Source: Synechococcus sp. PROS-9-1
GTDB lineage: Bacteria > Cyanobacteriota > Cyanobacteriia > PCC-6307 > Cyanobiaceae
DNA: 64,000 nucleotides
Assembly: GCF_014279775.1 (NCBI RefSeq)
Contig: NZ_CP047961.1
Location: forward strand, 1,054,001-1,118,000
Direction: 5' to 3'
Shown here: positions 1 to 8,097 of the stretch, piece after piece
Layout: each line of letters opens with the position of its first letter
Numbering within the stretch: position 1 is the first letter of the stretch
Position numbers and translations under genes: made by a program
Notes under the pieces: model-generated
What the model saw: only the letters and a program-made list of their open reading frames with translations
What the model was told of the DNA's origin: nothing
Database searches by the model: none

Positions 1-2295
1 CGTGACAAACATCCCAATGCCGACAAACTCAGTGTTTGTGTTGTGGATATTGGGGCGGAGAAAACGGTTCAGATCGTTTGTGGTGCCAGCAATGTACGGG
101 CAGGAATTCATGTTGCTGTAGCGACCATTGGCGCCGTTCTTCCTGCGGTCAATCTCACGATTAAGGCTGGTGAGCTGAGGGGGGTCGCGAGTCAAGGAAT
201 GATTTGTTCGCTGGCCGAGCTCGGGCAACCCACCGACGTTGACGGCATTGCTGTCTTAGACGATCTGCTTGAAGGCCTGCCAGCACCTGGTACGGCAGTG
301 GCATCTTGCCTCGGTTTGGATGACACCGTTCTGGAATTGGCAATCACCGCGAATCGGCCAGATGGCCTTTCGATGACAGGAATTGCAAGGGAAGTGGCGG
401 CACTGACAGGTGCCGCCCTGCAGTTGCCAAAGCCAGTTGCTCCGCAGTCGATAGCTGATTTGAACCCCTCAGCCGACCATGCTGCCGCCATGAAAGAGGG
501 GGGTGTGTACGCCTTGACCGAAGTGAGTGGTCTCGATGGTGGGAAAGATGCTCCTGTCTGGCTCCAACAAAGACTTCTCCGCGCCGGGGTGAAACCCGTT
601 AACGCGATTGTGGACATCACCAATCTGGTGATGTTGGAACAAGGTCAACCTCTTCATGCTTTTGATCTCGATGCCTTGGAGCGGCTATGTGGCAGCGACC
701 TGAAGCCAGCTGATTTTGGCCTTAGGCAAGGGCGGGACAAGGAACTCTTTACGGGATTGGATGGCCGCACCATCGAGGTTGACGAACGCGTTCAGTTGGT
801 TACCTGTCGTGATCGACCGGTTGCGATTGCGGGGGTGATCGGTAGTGCTGAGAGCGGAGTGACGGCCACGACCACCAAAATCTGGTTGGAGTCAGCCCTG
901 TTCACTCCCGCCTCGATTCGCAGCAGCAGTCGTGCAACAGGGTTGCGCACGGATGCCAGTTCTCGTTACGAAAAGGGGTTACCGCGTCAGATCACCTTGC
1001 CTGCAGCGGGTCGTGCACTCGAACTGATGGAACAGCTCCTAGGCGGAGTGGCAGGCCGCAGTTGGCAGTGCTGTGCCGAAGAAGGCCCGGAACCCGTGGT
1101 GACGCTTCGCCGTCATGCTCTTCATCAACTTCTAGGTCCTTTGGCTTCTGAAGACGAGGAGGGATCCGATGTGAGTGATCAACAGGTAGAGGATTGTCTT
1201 TCCGCACTCGGCTGCCACCTCAGCACTACTGAGGATGGCTGGACGGTGGTTGTACCTCCCTCCCGTCGGATGGATCTTCTTCGCGAGGTGGATCTGATCG
1301 AGGAGGTGGCTCGTCTTGTTGGTTTCGACTGTTTTGGGGCCCACTTGCCCGATCCCCTGGCTCCTGGTGGTCTTACGGACATGCAGCAGGCGGAGCGTCG
1401 GTTGCGTCGCCGCCTTTGCAGTGCTGGCCTCCAAGAGATCACTTGCTTATCGCTTACAGGGGCGGACGCCGATGATCCGAATCGGATTCCAATCAGTAAT
1501 CCTCTATTGGCGGAAACCAGCCATCTCAGAACCGCGCTCTGGCAGGAGCATCTCCAGATTTGCCAACGCAACCTTCAGGCTTCTCAACCCGGTTGTTGGC
1601 TGTTTGAAATTGGTCATGTTTTCCATCCCCAGGACAGAGAGATAGTGCAGACAGCACGTCTTGGCGGCGTGATTTGCGGAGAACGGCGTGTTTCACGCTG
1701 GGCGACCAGCGGCAAGGCACTCGCTCCGGATTACTTCATGGCTCGCGGAGCACTCGCCACTGTTTTGAACTCCATGGGTCTTGAAACCCAAGACCGGCCC
1801 TTATCTGACGACTCGCGTCTTCATCCGGGGCGGGCTGCAGCGGTGGTGGTGGAAGGCCGAACCCTTGGTTGCTTTGGTCAGCTCCATCCGGTGTTGTGTG
1901 CTCAGTACGAGCTCCCCGACGCCACCTACCTGTTTGATCTTGATCTTCACCGTCTTCTTGAAGCGGTGACGCGTCGCAATCGCTGGGTGCCTTCCTTTAA
2001 AGCGTTCTCAACACTTCCAGCGATGGAAAGGGATCTCGCGATGCTTGTTCCGAAAACATTGCCAGCTGCAGATTTGATGCAGGCCATCCGTAAAGCAGGT
2101 AAGCCACTTCTAGAAAGTGTTGAGTTGATCGATCGGTTTGAAGGTGGTCAACTGCCTGATGATCAATGCAGCCAAGCCTTCCGACTTCGCTACCGAGGCA
2201 AAGACAGCACGCTCACGGATGAGCAATTGCAGCCAGTGCAAGACAAAGTTAGACAGGCTTTGGTTCAACAATTCAAGGTTGAACTTCGCAGTTAA
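1..2295 (+). CDS. pheT: Phenylalanyl-tRNA synthetase beta subunit (5' truncated by window)
   Basis: Beta subunit of the tetrameric PheRS, which charges tRNA-Phe in the cytoplasm. The frame is already open at base 1 and reads through HPNADKL, a hallmark of the N-terminal EMAP/tRNA-binding OB fold, so the gene begins upstream; the GTG at 43 is internal. About 764 codons are visible. The B3/B4 core follows (NAIVDITNLV and QPLHAFD around codons 200-222), then the B5 domain, the catalytic-like core and a C-terminal FDX-ACB anticodon-binding domain (SFKAFSTLPAMERDLAMLV region). The family is usually about 800 residues, so only a few tens of residues are missing. The stop overlaps the end of the convergent methyltransferase gene by 23 bp. 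Confidence 0.97.
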   Translation, partial: RDKHPNADKLSVCVVDIGAEKTVQIVCGASNVRAGIHVAVATIGAVLPAVNLTIKAGELRGVASQGMICSLAELGQPTDVDGIAVLDDLLEGLPAPGTAVASCLGLDDTVLELAITANRPDGLSMTGIAREVAALTGAALQLPKPVAPQSIADLNPSADHAAAMKEGGVYALTEVSGLDGGKDAPVWLQQRLLRAGVKPVNAIVDITNLVMLEQGQPLHAFDLDALERLCGSDLKPADFGLRQGRDKELFTGLDGRTIEVDERVQLVTCRDRPVAIAGVIGSAESGVTATTTKIWLESALFTPASIRSSSRATGLRTDASSRYEKGLPRQITLPAAGRALELMEQLLGGVAGRSWQCCAEEGPEPVVTLRRHALHQLLGPLASEDEEGSDVSDQQVEDCLSALGCHLSTTEDGWTVVVPPSRRMDLLREVDLIEEVARLVGFDCFGAHLPDPLAPGGLTDMQQAERRLRRRLCSAGLQEITCLSLTGADADDPNRIPISNPLLAETSHLRTALWQEHLQICQRNLQASQPGCWLFEIGHVFHPQDREIVQTARLGGVICGERRVSRWATSGKALAPDYFMARGALATVLNSMGLETQDRPLSDDSRLHPGRAAAVVVEGRTLGCFGQLHPVLCAQYELPDATYLFDLDLHRLLEAVTRRNRWVPSFKAFSTLPAMERDLAMLVPKTLPAADLMQAIRKAGKPLLESVELIDRFEGGQLPDDQCSQAFRLRYRGKDSTLTDEQLQPVQDKVRQALVQQFKVELRS

Positions 2296-3667
2296 TGCGC
2301 TCCATGAGGACAAGGCATTCCAGATGGGTTGTTTGGGGAAAAAAGTCCACGGGATGAATGCGATCAATGGCATAGGGACCGCTCTCTGAGACCAGTCTCT
2401 TGAGGTCCCTTGCCAGGGTTGCCGAGTCACAACTCAAGTAGGCCAGGCTTTTGGGTGGACAATTCAAAATGGCGTCAAGCACATCCGGAGCCAATCCTTT
2501 TCGCGGTGGGTCCACCACAAGAGCATCATGATCTGGAAGGTAATTGCTCAGCAGCAAGGCCACATCACCAGCTTCAAAGCTGGCATCAGTGATTCCATTC
2601 AAAGCCGCGTTTTGTTGTGCCTGTTGAACAGAGGCGGGATTGATTTCAAGACCAACCACACCAATTCCAGCTGCAGCAATCGGCAAGCTGATGGTTCCGA
2701 TACCGCAATAGGCATCAATTAAGCGATTGCAATCCTTACGCGCGAGAAGCCAATCACGCAAAACAATCACGATCTGCTCGGCACGAGCGGTGTTGATTTG
2801 GAAGAAGGTGGTGGTTCCAAGAAGGAGCTGAAGATCGCAGAAACGCTCGCTGATGCAATCTCGACCAGCGAGGGTGTGGGTGATCGCACCGAGGACGGTA
2901 TTGCTCCGTCGCGGTTGCAGGTTCAAGGTCACACCGCTTACGGCAGGCCAACGGTTCATCCACTCCACGGCCAGCTCTTTCACACCGTTGAGTTCGCTCG
3001 TTGCACTGACCAATGTGATCAACAGTTCCCCGGTTCGCACGCCAACGCGCAAGCCGAGATGGCGAAGACCGAGTTCGCCGTGTAAATCAGCATCAGCGGG
3101 CCAACCACTGGCTTCAAGATCTTGTTTCAGGGGTTTGATGAGGGCATCGATGCGTGGGTCTAAAACAGGACAACGATTGAGGTTCACGATGCGATGGCTT
3201 CCGCGTCGGTAGTAACCCAAACGCAGCTGATCGTTTTGTCGAAGCAGAGGAATGAGGGCTCTATTGCGGTAGCCCAAGTGTTCAAGATCGTGATGGATTG
3301 GGGCAGGCGACTGGATGTCGATCCCACCGATTCGTTTCAGGGTCTGTTCAAGTCGCGTGCGCTTCCATTCCGCTTGAACACTTTCCTCGAGGTGTTGCAG
3401 TGAACAACCCCCACAGTCTTTGGCAAGGATGCACGGAGGTTTCCTCGCACCTGGAGCTGCAACGATCGTTTTGAGATGGCGCGCAAACCATTGCGACTTC
3501 TTGCGTTGTAGCAATTGCACCTGGGCCTCTTCACCTGGAAGCAACTGGGGAACAATCACCACCCAGCCTTGCCAGCGTGCGAGTCCGAGGCCCTGGTGAT
3601 TGAGATCGATCCCCAGAACAGTGATGATTTGACCAGCTACTGGTGGGTCGCTTAAGGACTGGGCCAT
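2273..3667 (-). CDS. rlmD: 23S rRNA (uracil-C5)-methyltransferase, RlmD/RumA family
   Basis: TrmA/RumA-type SAM-dependent RNA m5U methyltransferase, 464 residues from the chosen start. An N-terminal TRAM domain (VLGIDLNHQGLGLARW) is followed by a cysteine set suited to a [4Fe-4S] cluster (CILAKDCGGC plus a later Cys before PVLDPR). The Rossmann motif is DAYCGIGTISLPIA, the DPPRKG motif follows, and the catalytic Cys lies in LSCDSATLARDL near the C-terminus. The frame stays open to 3733, but the ATG at 3667 (MAQSLSDPP) fits the family N-terminus. Whether the target is U1939, U747 or a tRNA uridine cannot be told from sequence alone. The gene is divergent from apcD with about 80 bp between the starts, and converges on pheT with a 23 bp overlap. 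Confidence 0.9.
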   Translation of the reverse strand: MAQSLSDPPVAGQIITVLGIDLNHQGLGLARWQGWVVIVPQLLPGEEAQVQLLQRKKSQWFARHLKTIVAAPGARKPPCILAKDCGGCSLQHLEESVQAEWKRTRLEQTLKRIGGIDIQSPAPIHHDLEHLGYRNRALIPLLRQNDQLRLGYYRRGSHRIVNLNRCPVLDPRIDALIKPLKQDLEASGWPADADLHGELGLRHLGLRVGVRTGELLITLVSATSELNGVKELAVEWMNRWPAVSGVTLNLQPRRSNTVLGAITHTLAGRDCISERFCDLQLLLGTTTFFQINTARAEQIVIVLRDWLLARKDCNRLIDAYCGIGTISLPIAAAGIGVVGLEINPASVQQAQQNAALNGITDASFEAGDVALLLSNYLPDHDALVVDPPRKGLAPDVLDAILNCPPKSLAYLSCDSATLARDLKRLVSESGPYAIDRIHPVDFFPQTTHLECLVLMERINCEVQP

Positions 3668-3747
3668 TGCAAAGGCGTAACACCAATCGCTGCAACTGCA
3701 TGCGAAGCGATCGATAGCTCTAGACTCATTCAAGCTTGCCAGCTGAC

Positions 3748-4242
3748 ATGAGCGTTGTTCGGGATCTGATTCTCAAAGCAGATGACGATCTGCGTTACCC
3801 AAGCAGCGGTGAACTGCGATCAATGGTTGATTTCCTCAGCCAGGGGTCGATTCGTTTATCTGTTGTTCGAAGTCTCACTGAGAACGAGAAAAAAATCATC
3901 GATGAATCAGCGAAACAGCTGTTCACTCGTAAACCTGAATACGTTGCTCCTGGAGGCAACGCCTTCGGTCAGAAGCAACGTGCCCAGTGCCTGCGTGACT
4001 ACAGCTGGTATTTGCGCCTTGTCACCTACGGAGTTCTTGCTGGCAGTACAGAGCTGATTCAACAGATTGGTCTTGTGGGTGCCCGTGAGATGTACAACAG
4101 CCTTGGCGTTCCCATGCCTGGAATGGTGGAAGCCATGCGCTGCATGAGAGAGGCGTCCTTGGCCCTCCTTTCCGAAGACCAGCAAGCCGTCGCATCTCCT
4201 TACTTTGATTACCTCATTCAAGGAATGCAGACTTCGACCTAA
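3748..4242 (+). CDS. apcD: Allophycocyanin alpha-B subunit (phycobilisome terminal emitter)
   Basis: Phycobiliprotein of 164 residues. It matches ApcD rather than ApcA in its N-terminal ADDDLRYPSSGELRS segment and in YVAPGGNAFGQKQRAQC. The chromophore-binding cysteine is C81 in QCLRDYSWYLR, followed by TYGVLAG and YNSLGVPMPGMVEAMR, which are typical of the family. ApcD sits in the phycobilisome core as a red-shifted terminal emitter that passes energy to the photosystems. The reading frame also opens at a TTG at 3736, but the ATG at 3748 gives the standard N-terminus. It is monocistronic and followed by a strong terminator. Its presence is a main reason for calling the source a phycobilisome-containing cyanobacterium. 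Confidence 0.94.
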   Translation: MSVVRDLILKADDDLRYPSSGELRSMVDFLSQGSIRLSVVRSLTENEKKIIDESAKQLFTRKPEYVAPGGNAFGQKQRAQCLRDYSWYLRLVTYGVLAGSTELIQQIGLVGAREMYNSLGVPMPGMVEAMRCMREASLALLSEDQQAVASPYFDYLIQGMQTST

Positions 4243-4263
4243 ACCGTCTTGCTTTCATCTGTT

Positions 4264-4290
4264 AGCCGCCCATAGAGGCGGCTTTTTTAA
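4264..4290 (+). terminator. Rho-independent terminator of apcD
   Basis: A perfect 7-bp stem AGCCGCC (4264-4270) / GGCGGCT (4277-4283) with a six-base loop is followed directly by a T run (4283-4288). It lies 21 bp past the apcD stop codon on the same strand. Confidence 0.88.
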
Positions 4291-4496
4291 TGCAAACGAC
4301 ATTCAAAAATGGATTGCATGCGTCTCAGGTGAGACACTTCATGAGTCCATTTAATAGTCTTAGCTTGGACCTCTGAGAAACACATTTGATTGCTGAGGGC
4401 GGGCATGCCTTGCTCTACTGAGTCTGGCTTTTCATAGCGGATTTCAGCTGCGCTTCCCTTCAAAGCGAATCTCGTTTCGGTAGGAATGATCCACAC
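4287..4496 (-). CDS. Small hypothetical protein (possible remnant), 69 aa
   Basis: An open frame of 69 codons starting with GTG at 4496. I do not recognise the product. The residue mix (WIIPTETRFALKGSAAE, EIRYEKPDSVEQG) looks protein-like, and the frame stays open upstream to an in-frame TGA at 4551-4553 with no ATG, GTG or TTG in that part. This could mean a GTG start, a 5'-truncated pseudogene, or chance. Its 3' half contains the perfect palindrome at 4322-4335, and a cluster of GACTC repeats lies directly upstream. Its 3' end abuts the apcD terminator. Coding status is uncertain. Confidence 0.35.
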   Translation of the reverse strand: MWIIPTETRFALKGSAAEIRYEKPDSVEQGMPALSNQMCFSEVQAKTIKWTHEVSHLRRMQSIFECRLH

Positions 4497-5036
4497 AATC
4501 TTTGTTTCATGTCGAGCAAATAAGACTCTTGCTGAGTCTAGAAATAAGACTCATCTGAGGCTGTTGACTCATTAGTTTGATGCGGCGAAAGCTTGCGCCA
4601 CTGCTTCCATCCCGCGCAAGGGGATCCAGGTTAGTGAGCTGGCAAGGTCGACCATTGTTCTTGCGTCACTGTGTCTACAGCAGGTACGCAAGCTTTAAAA
4701 ACGAAGCTACAACTTGTATTTGCGTTGGCCAAGAATTGCTTGGACATTGGATTGTCAGGCTTGGACAGGATGTAGGCGGTCATTCGGTTGGTCTTTGATG
4801 CCCAACTGGTCTTTAGACCTTGATGATCTATTGCTTGTTGTTGGCTCATTCAAGGAAGGGGGTATTACAGGCGTATGCATTTAAAACAATGGAAAAATGA
4901 GTTCATAACAACAAGCCCTTCTGGGTCTCGGATGGGACTCTTACTTAGACCTGCGGCAAGACTCAATTGAGACGAATAATTCTCTTTTGTCTAGCCTGAG
5001 TCTTGTGATGCGTCTAGTCTTGGTACTCAGTTGAGA
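4322..5036. repeat. Cluster of GAGTC/GACTC motifs and CTCA-N2-TGAG palindromes
   Basis: Nine GAGTC/GACTC pentamers occur in about 715 bp (4343, 4420, 4524, 4534, 4548, 4566, 4936, 4960, 4998); equal base use predicts about 1.4. Four CTCA-N2-TGAG palindromes lie at 4324-4333, 4550-4559, 4962-4971 and 5026-5035, the first extended to GTCTCA/TGAGAC. A perfect inverted repeat AGACTC-TTGCT-GAGTCT sits at 4523-4539. A 37-bp unit at 4524-4560 recurs at 4936-4972 with 25 of 37 identical bases and the same 24-bp spacing between its two GACTC cores. The copies form two groups, 4322-4571 and 4936-5036, around a 365-bp spacer. The stretch 4497-5036 holds no gene I trust; one minus-strand frame at 4631-4849 (72 codons) is not convincing. 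An operator array or decayed mobile repeat are both possible. Confidence 0.6.
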
Positions 5037-6080
5037 CTATTGAGGCTCTTTGTCCCTGTAGAGCTCCCGAAGCATCTGATAGGCCTCATTCAGTCGTCTC
5101 ATGCCATCCGTAGATCCACCGGCATCTGGGTGCGCTTCGATCGCTTTTTTCTTGTATGCGTCACGGATGGAACGCAGCGTTAGGGAAGCTCCAGCTTGCG
5201 TGGGTAGATCTAGCAATCTCAGCGCGCCATGCAGGGTCATGGTGGATTCCAAGGTTTCAAATGACGTCACACGCCGACTCCGTTTGAAGCGGTTCACAAA
5301 GCGACGAATCAAAGTTGGGATGCGATCCTCCACGCTGCCTGCGGCAAATGGATCTTCGAGAACTGCAGCAGCGACAATCACATGTTCAAATTTTGGAGAC
5401 TGTACGGACCAATCAGCGCAGACATCCTGCATCGATTGGTTCACCTGGCTCCAGGTGAAGGTGCGTCCCTCACTTCCATCCAATTGGGGCCAAATATCTC
5501 GGGCCATCCAGAGCATCACAGCCTCAAGAACCGTTGCTCCTGGCATGGATCCATACAAACTGGTCCAATGATCGATGGCTTTATTGCAGCAAGCGGTTAG
5601 GTGATCGAAGCTCACCACAGGGACAAAGGGACTATCACGCCGATCTTCTTGTGTTTGAGGCTGTTGCAGGCTGGTTCGGATCGCCTGCGTACGGCTTCGC
5701 ACAAATCCAGGTAAGTCGATGCCACGACTTTTTGTGCTGCTCTCCCTCGCTTGAATGGTGTCGGGGGTGAGCACTGAAGCTGCGTCTTGCTCCTTCGGGT
5801 CTTGACTACTGCGAACCAAGACGATGGCCCGGTCTTCGTCGTAAGAGGGTTCTGATGGTGGCTGGTCTCGCTGTAATTCGATAGCAGCAGCAGAGGTGGC
5901 CACGGATAAGACCCCTGGATCCTCGTTGTCGCCAGAGTCGAAATCTGTCTCATCAGTCCAGATTTCTTCCAGCAATCGCGTTAAGCAATCGCCTCTGGAC
6001 CTGATGCACCACTCTTTCTTCAGCTCGTCGAGGCGGCCAACGAGATGATCAGGAAGTTCAAGTGTGATCCGACGCCCCAT
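5037..6080 (-). CDS. Ribbon-helix-helix / J-domain fusion protein
   Basis: A 347-residue protein with an unusual domain order. Residues 1-45 (GRRITLELPDHLVGRLDELK) fit a ribbon-helix-helix fold, normally a dimeric DNA-binding domain that inserts a beta-ribbon in the major groove. The middle is an acidic, Ser/Gln-rich linker to about residue 140, then an alpha-helical domain with several tryptophans. The last ~55 residues are a J domain with the HPD triad at 317-319 (AHPDAGG), the signature needed to stimulate an Hsp70. No Gly/Phe region, zinc finger or DnaJ C-terminal domain is present. The gene lies 42 bp downstream of the DUF3370 gene on the same strand, perhaps as one transcript. Its stop codon touches the palindrome cluster. 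Function unknown; a regulator coupled to DnaK is inference. Confidence 0.7.
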   Translation of the reverse strand: MGRRITLELPDHLVGRLDELKKEWCIRSRGDCLTRLLEEIWTDETDFDSGDNEDPGVLSVATSAAAIELQRDQPPSEPSYDEDRAIVLVRSSQDPKEQDAASVLTPDTIQARESSTKSRGIDLPGFVRSRTQAIRTSLQQPQTQEDRRDSPFVPVVSFDHLTACCNKAIDHWTSLYGSMPGATVLEAVMLWMARDIWPQLDGSEGRTFTWSQVNQSMQDVCADWSVQSPKFEHVIVAAAVLEDPFAAGSVEDRIPTLIRRFVNRFKRSRRVTSFETLESTMTLHGALRLLDLPTQAGASLTLRSIRDAYKKKAIEAHPDAGGSTDGMRRLNEAYQMLRELYRDKEPQ

Positions 6081-6122
6081 TCAACCTGCCGCGATGATTC
6101 GAGTAAAACCGATGCGCGAAGC

Positions 6123-7790
6123 CTATCGACCTTGTAGTCGGCGTACCCATTCCTTTTGAGCCTTGATTGCATCGCTATAGCGCTTCTCTAATGACTCATT
6201 AACGCGCTGAGGCATGATCATCGCTGCTGGTAACCGATTGGCACCACTTGATGGTGCTGCAATGGCCTGAGCCGAAATCCTTGGGGCTGGTTTGGGATCG
6301 GTCTGAGGTGTGGCTTGAGGAAGAGACGTTCTGATGATCTGCTTTGGATTGTTGTTGGTGACTTGAATAAATTTCGGCTGTGCCTGGGTCGCCGGTGGAG
6401 GCGTTGACGGAACAACCTTGCGTGTTTTTGCCACTGCTTCAGATTTTTTTGCTGCTTCAACAAAATCTTCACGACGACGAAGCATGGCGAGCTGGGTTGT
6501 TGGAACCACGCTTAGCAAGTGCCCTGGCGTGGCATCCGCTGGATAAACAACGCTCACCGTGATGGGATTGACAGCATTTGCCTGAACATTAATTGCACCG
6601 AGGGGCAGGCTTTCTCCTGATTTCATCCCGACATGAACTTCTCGATACCCTTCGGTACTTTTAATTCCGATCGATCCTCGGAATGCGGTGAATGGTTTTC
6701 GACCGGATGCCACGGGATGGCTTAAAACCAATTCGTGAGTACCAACGCCAGACAGATTTAGTTCAACATCAAATCGCACGCCATAGGTGCCAATATTGTT
6801 CAGAGCAGAATCAATCATTCGTGTTGATAATTGATTAACCTGTATGTCGCTCGTTCCAAAGTGGTGCCTGCGAGTACTTGTTAATGGAATGTGTAATGCA
6901 CCTTGTGAGAGATCATGATTAATTGAGGCCTTATACTCATCACCAAGGGCAACACCAGCAACTCTTGAAAAGACTTTTCCAGTACTGATCTCATTGAGAC
7001 GCTTCAAATAAACGCGTCCTGGGGCTAGTTTATTGTTCTCAAGAACGGAGATAAGCTCTTGATCTTGGTTGGTTTCCTCTGCCGCTATCACAGCAAGCTG
7101 GAAAGGCCCGTTACTACGACCTCTCAACAGCCCGTTCATAATTCCCCTAGCAGGAAGAATTGAACTCACAATCACTTTGCTACTTCGAGCAGGAATCGTT
7201 ATTTCCCGTGGGAGTTTTCGATCAAGCTCTCCTCGCAGCATTTGCACAGCTGTAGCGTCACCCGGGCCAGTATTCCAAGGGCGACGTCCCAGGGTTTTCA
7301 CCCCCATCAAACGGTTGGGATGATAAGGAGCTTCGAAACTGTTTTTTACAGAACCTCGTTTAAACTTAAGGATAACGGGTTTGTTGCCTGGGTTGATAGC
7401 GATTGCTGCAACCGTAAGCAATCCTCTTGCCCGACTTCCACCTAATTTACTGCTATCTTGAGGGTAATACTTATGGTGCATATGCAACCCGAATTCGCCG
7501 TTAAATGTGAACTCAGCATTCTTTAGGGGCTGGCTGTTTTCGGCGGTGGTAGCAGAACCTGGGGCTGTAGTAACGAGGATCCCTGGCCCTTTGACAATTT
7601 CGGGTTGGTTGGAATGAAGGACTGGAACGTTATTGAAGGTGCCATTGAGAGCACGAGCTCTTTGTCCAGCCATTAAGGGCACATAGGCGTGCGCCTGTTC
7701 CATGACGCCAAAATCGCAGGTCGCAATTGCGACGCCGATTAGGACCAGTTTTGGTAATCGGTGAGACACGCGAGACTGGCTTTTGAGCAA
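6123..7790 (-). CDS. Exported DUF3370-domain protein
   Basis: A 555-residue protein with an N-terminal signal peptide: a basic start, the hydrophobic run LVLIGVAIATC, and a likely AHA signal-peptidase I site near residue 35. The mature N-terminus (YVPLMAGQRARALNGTFNNVPVLHSN) and the HMHHKYYP segment resemble the cyanobacterial DUF3370 family, whose function is not established. The last ~130 residues are low-complexity and rich in Pro, Gln and Lys, ending in a short helix. The only start in the frame is TTG at 7790, because a stop codon lies just upstream. It probably acts in the periplasm or envelope. It precedes the RHH-J gene in the same direction. Confidence 0.65.
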   Translation of the reverse strand: MLKSQSRVSHRLPKLVLIGVAIATCDFGVMEQAHAYVPLMAGQRARALNGTFNNVPVLHSNQPEIVKGPGILVTTAPGSATTAENSQPLKNAEFTFNGEFGLHMHHKYYPQDSSKLGGSRARGLLTVAAIAINPGNKPVILKFKRGSVKNSFEAPYHPNRLMGVKTLGRRPWNTGPGDATAVQMLRGELDRKLPREITIPARSSKVIVSSILPARGIMNGLLRGRSNGPFQLAVIAAEETNQDQELISVLENNKLAPGRVYLKRLNEISTGKVFSRVAGVALGDEYKASINHDLSQGALHIPLTSTRRHHFGTSDIQVNQLSTRMIDSALNNIGTYGVRFDVELNLSGVGTHELVLSHPVASGRKPFTAFRGSIGIKSTEGYREVHVGMKSGESLPLGAINVQANAVNPITVSVVYPADATPGHLLSVVPTTQLAMLRRREDFVEAAKKSEAVAKTRKVVPSTPPPATQAQPKFIQVTNNNPKQIIRTSLPQATPQTDPKPAPRISAQAIAAPSSGANRLPAAMIMPQRVNESLEKRYSDAIKAQKEWVRRLQGR

Positions 7791-7989
7791 TGTGGCTTGT
7801 GTTCTTCGCTAGTTCCAAACTAATCGTCTGGTTCAGAAGCGCCACATGTGTGTTGGCAGTCCCGATTTCTGGAACAATTCGCCAGGATTATGGAAAAGCT
7901 TGTGTCTGCTCATGCTGCCTCCTTTCTTCTGTCAGCCTTCGTGTGAGTCCAGTTCTTGGCGTAGTCATCACCAGCAACGCAAGTTGGAG

Positions 7990-8097
7990 ATGCTCCGTTT
8001 CTGGCGTGATGGTCTTGAGCGTCAGCTTGCTGCCGTCACTGCAGCGATGACCACACTTGAGGGTCAAATTCAGCGCGACCACAGCGACGAATCCTGA
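7990..8097 (+). CDS. Possible 35-aa small protein
   Basis: A short frame from ATG at 7990 encoding a 35-residue, amphipathic, probably helical peptide (MLRFWRDGLERQLAAVTAAM, then an acidic tail). GGAG lies just before the start, closer than ideal for a ribosome binding site. The frame extends upstream to 7846 with residues that look non-coding, so the short form is preferred. Its end overlaps the 3' end of the sigma-factor gene by 28 bp. The remainder of 7791-7989 shows nothing I can assign beyond the upstream region of the DUF3370 gene. Confidence 0.35.
   Translation: MLRFWRDGLERQLAAVTAAMTTLEGQIQRDHSDES

Noticed and set aside
43-2295. GTG at 43 as the true start of pheT
   Set aside because: The frame is open from base 1 and already encodes the conserved HPNADKL of the tRNA-binding domain, so the start lies upstream of the window.
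4577-4849. Overlapping frames on both strands in the palindrome spacer
   Set aside because: Both are about 72 codons, lack ribosome binding sites and family features, and have irregular composition; chance frames are more likely.
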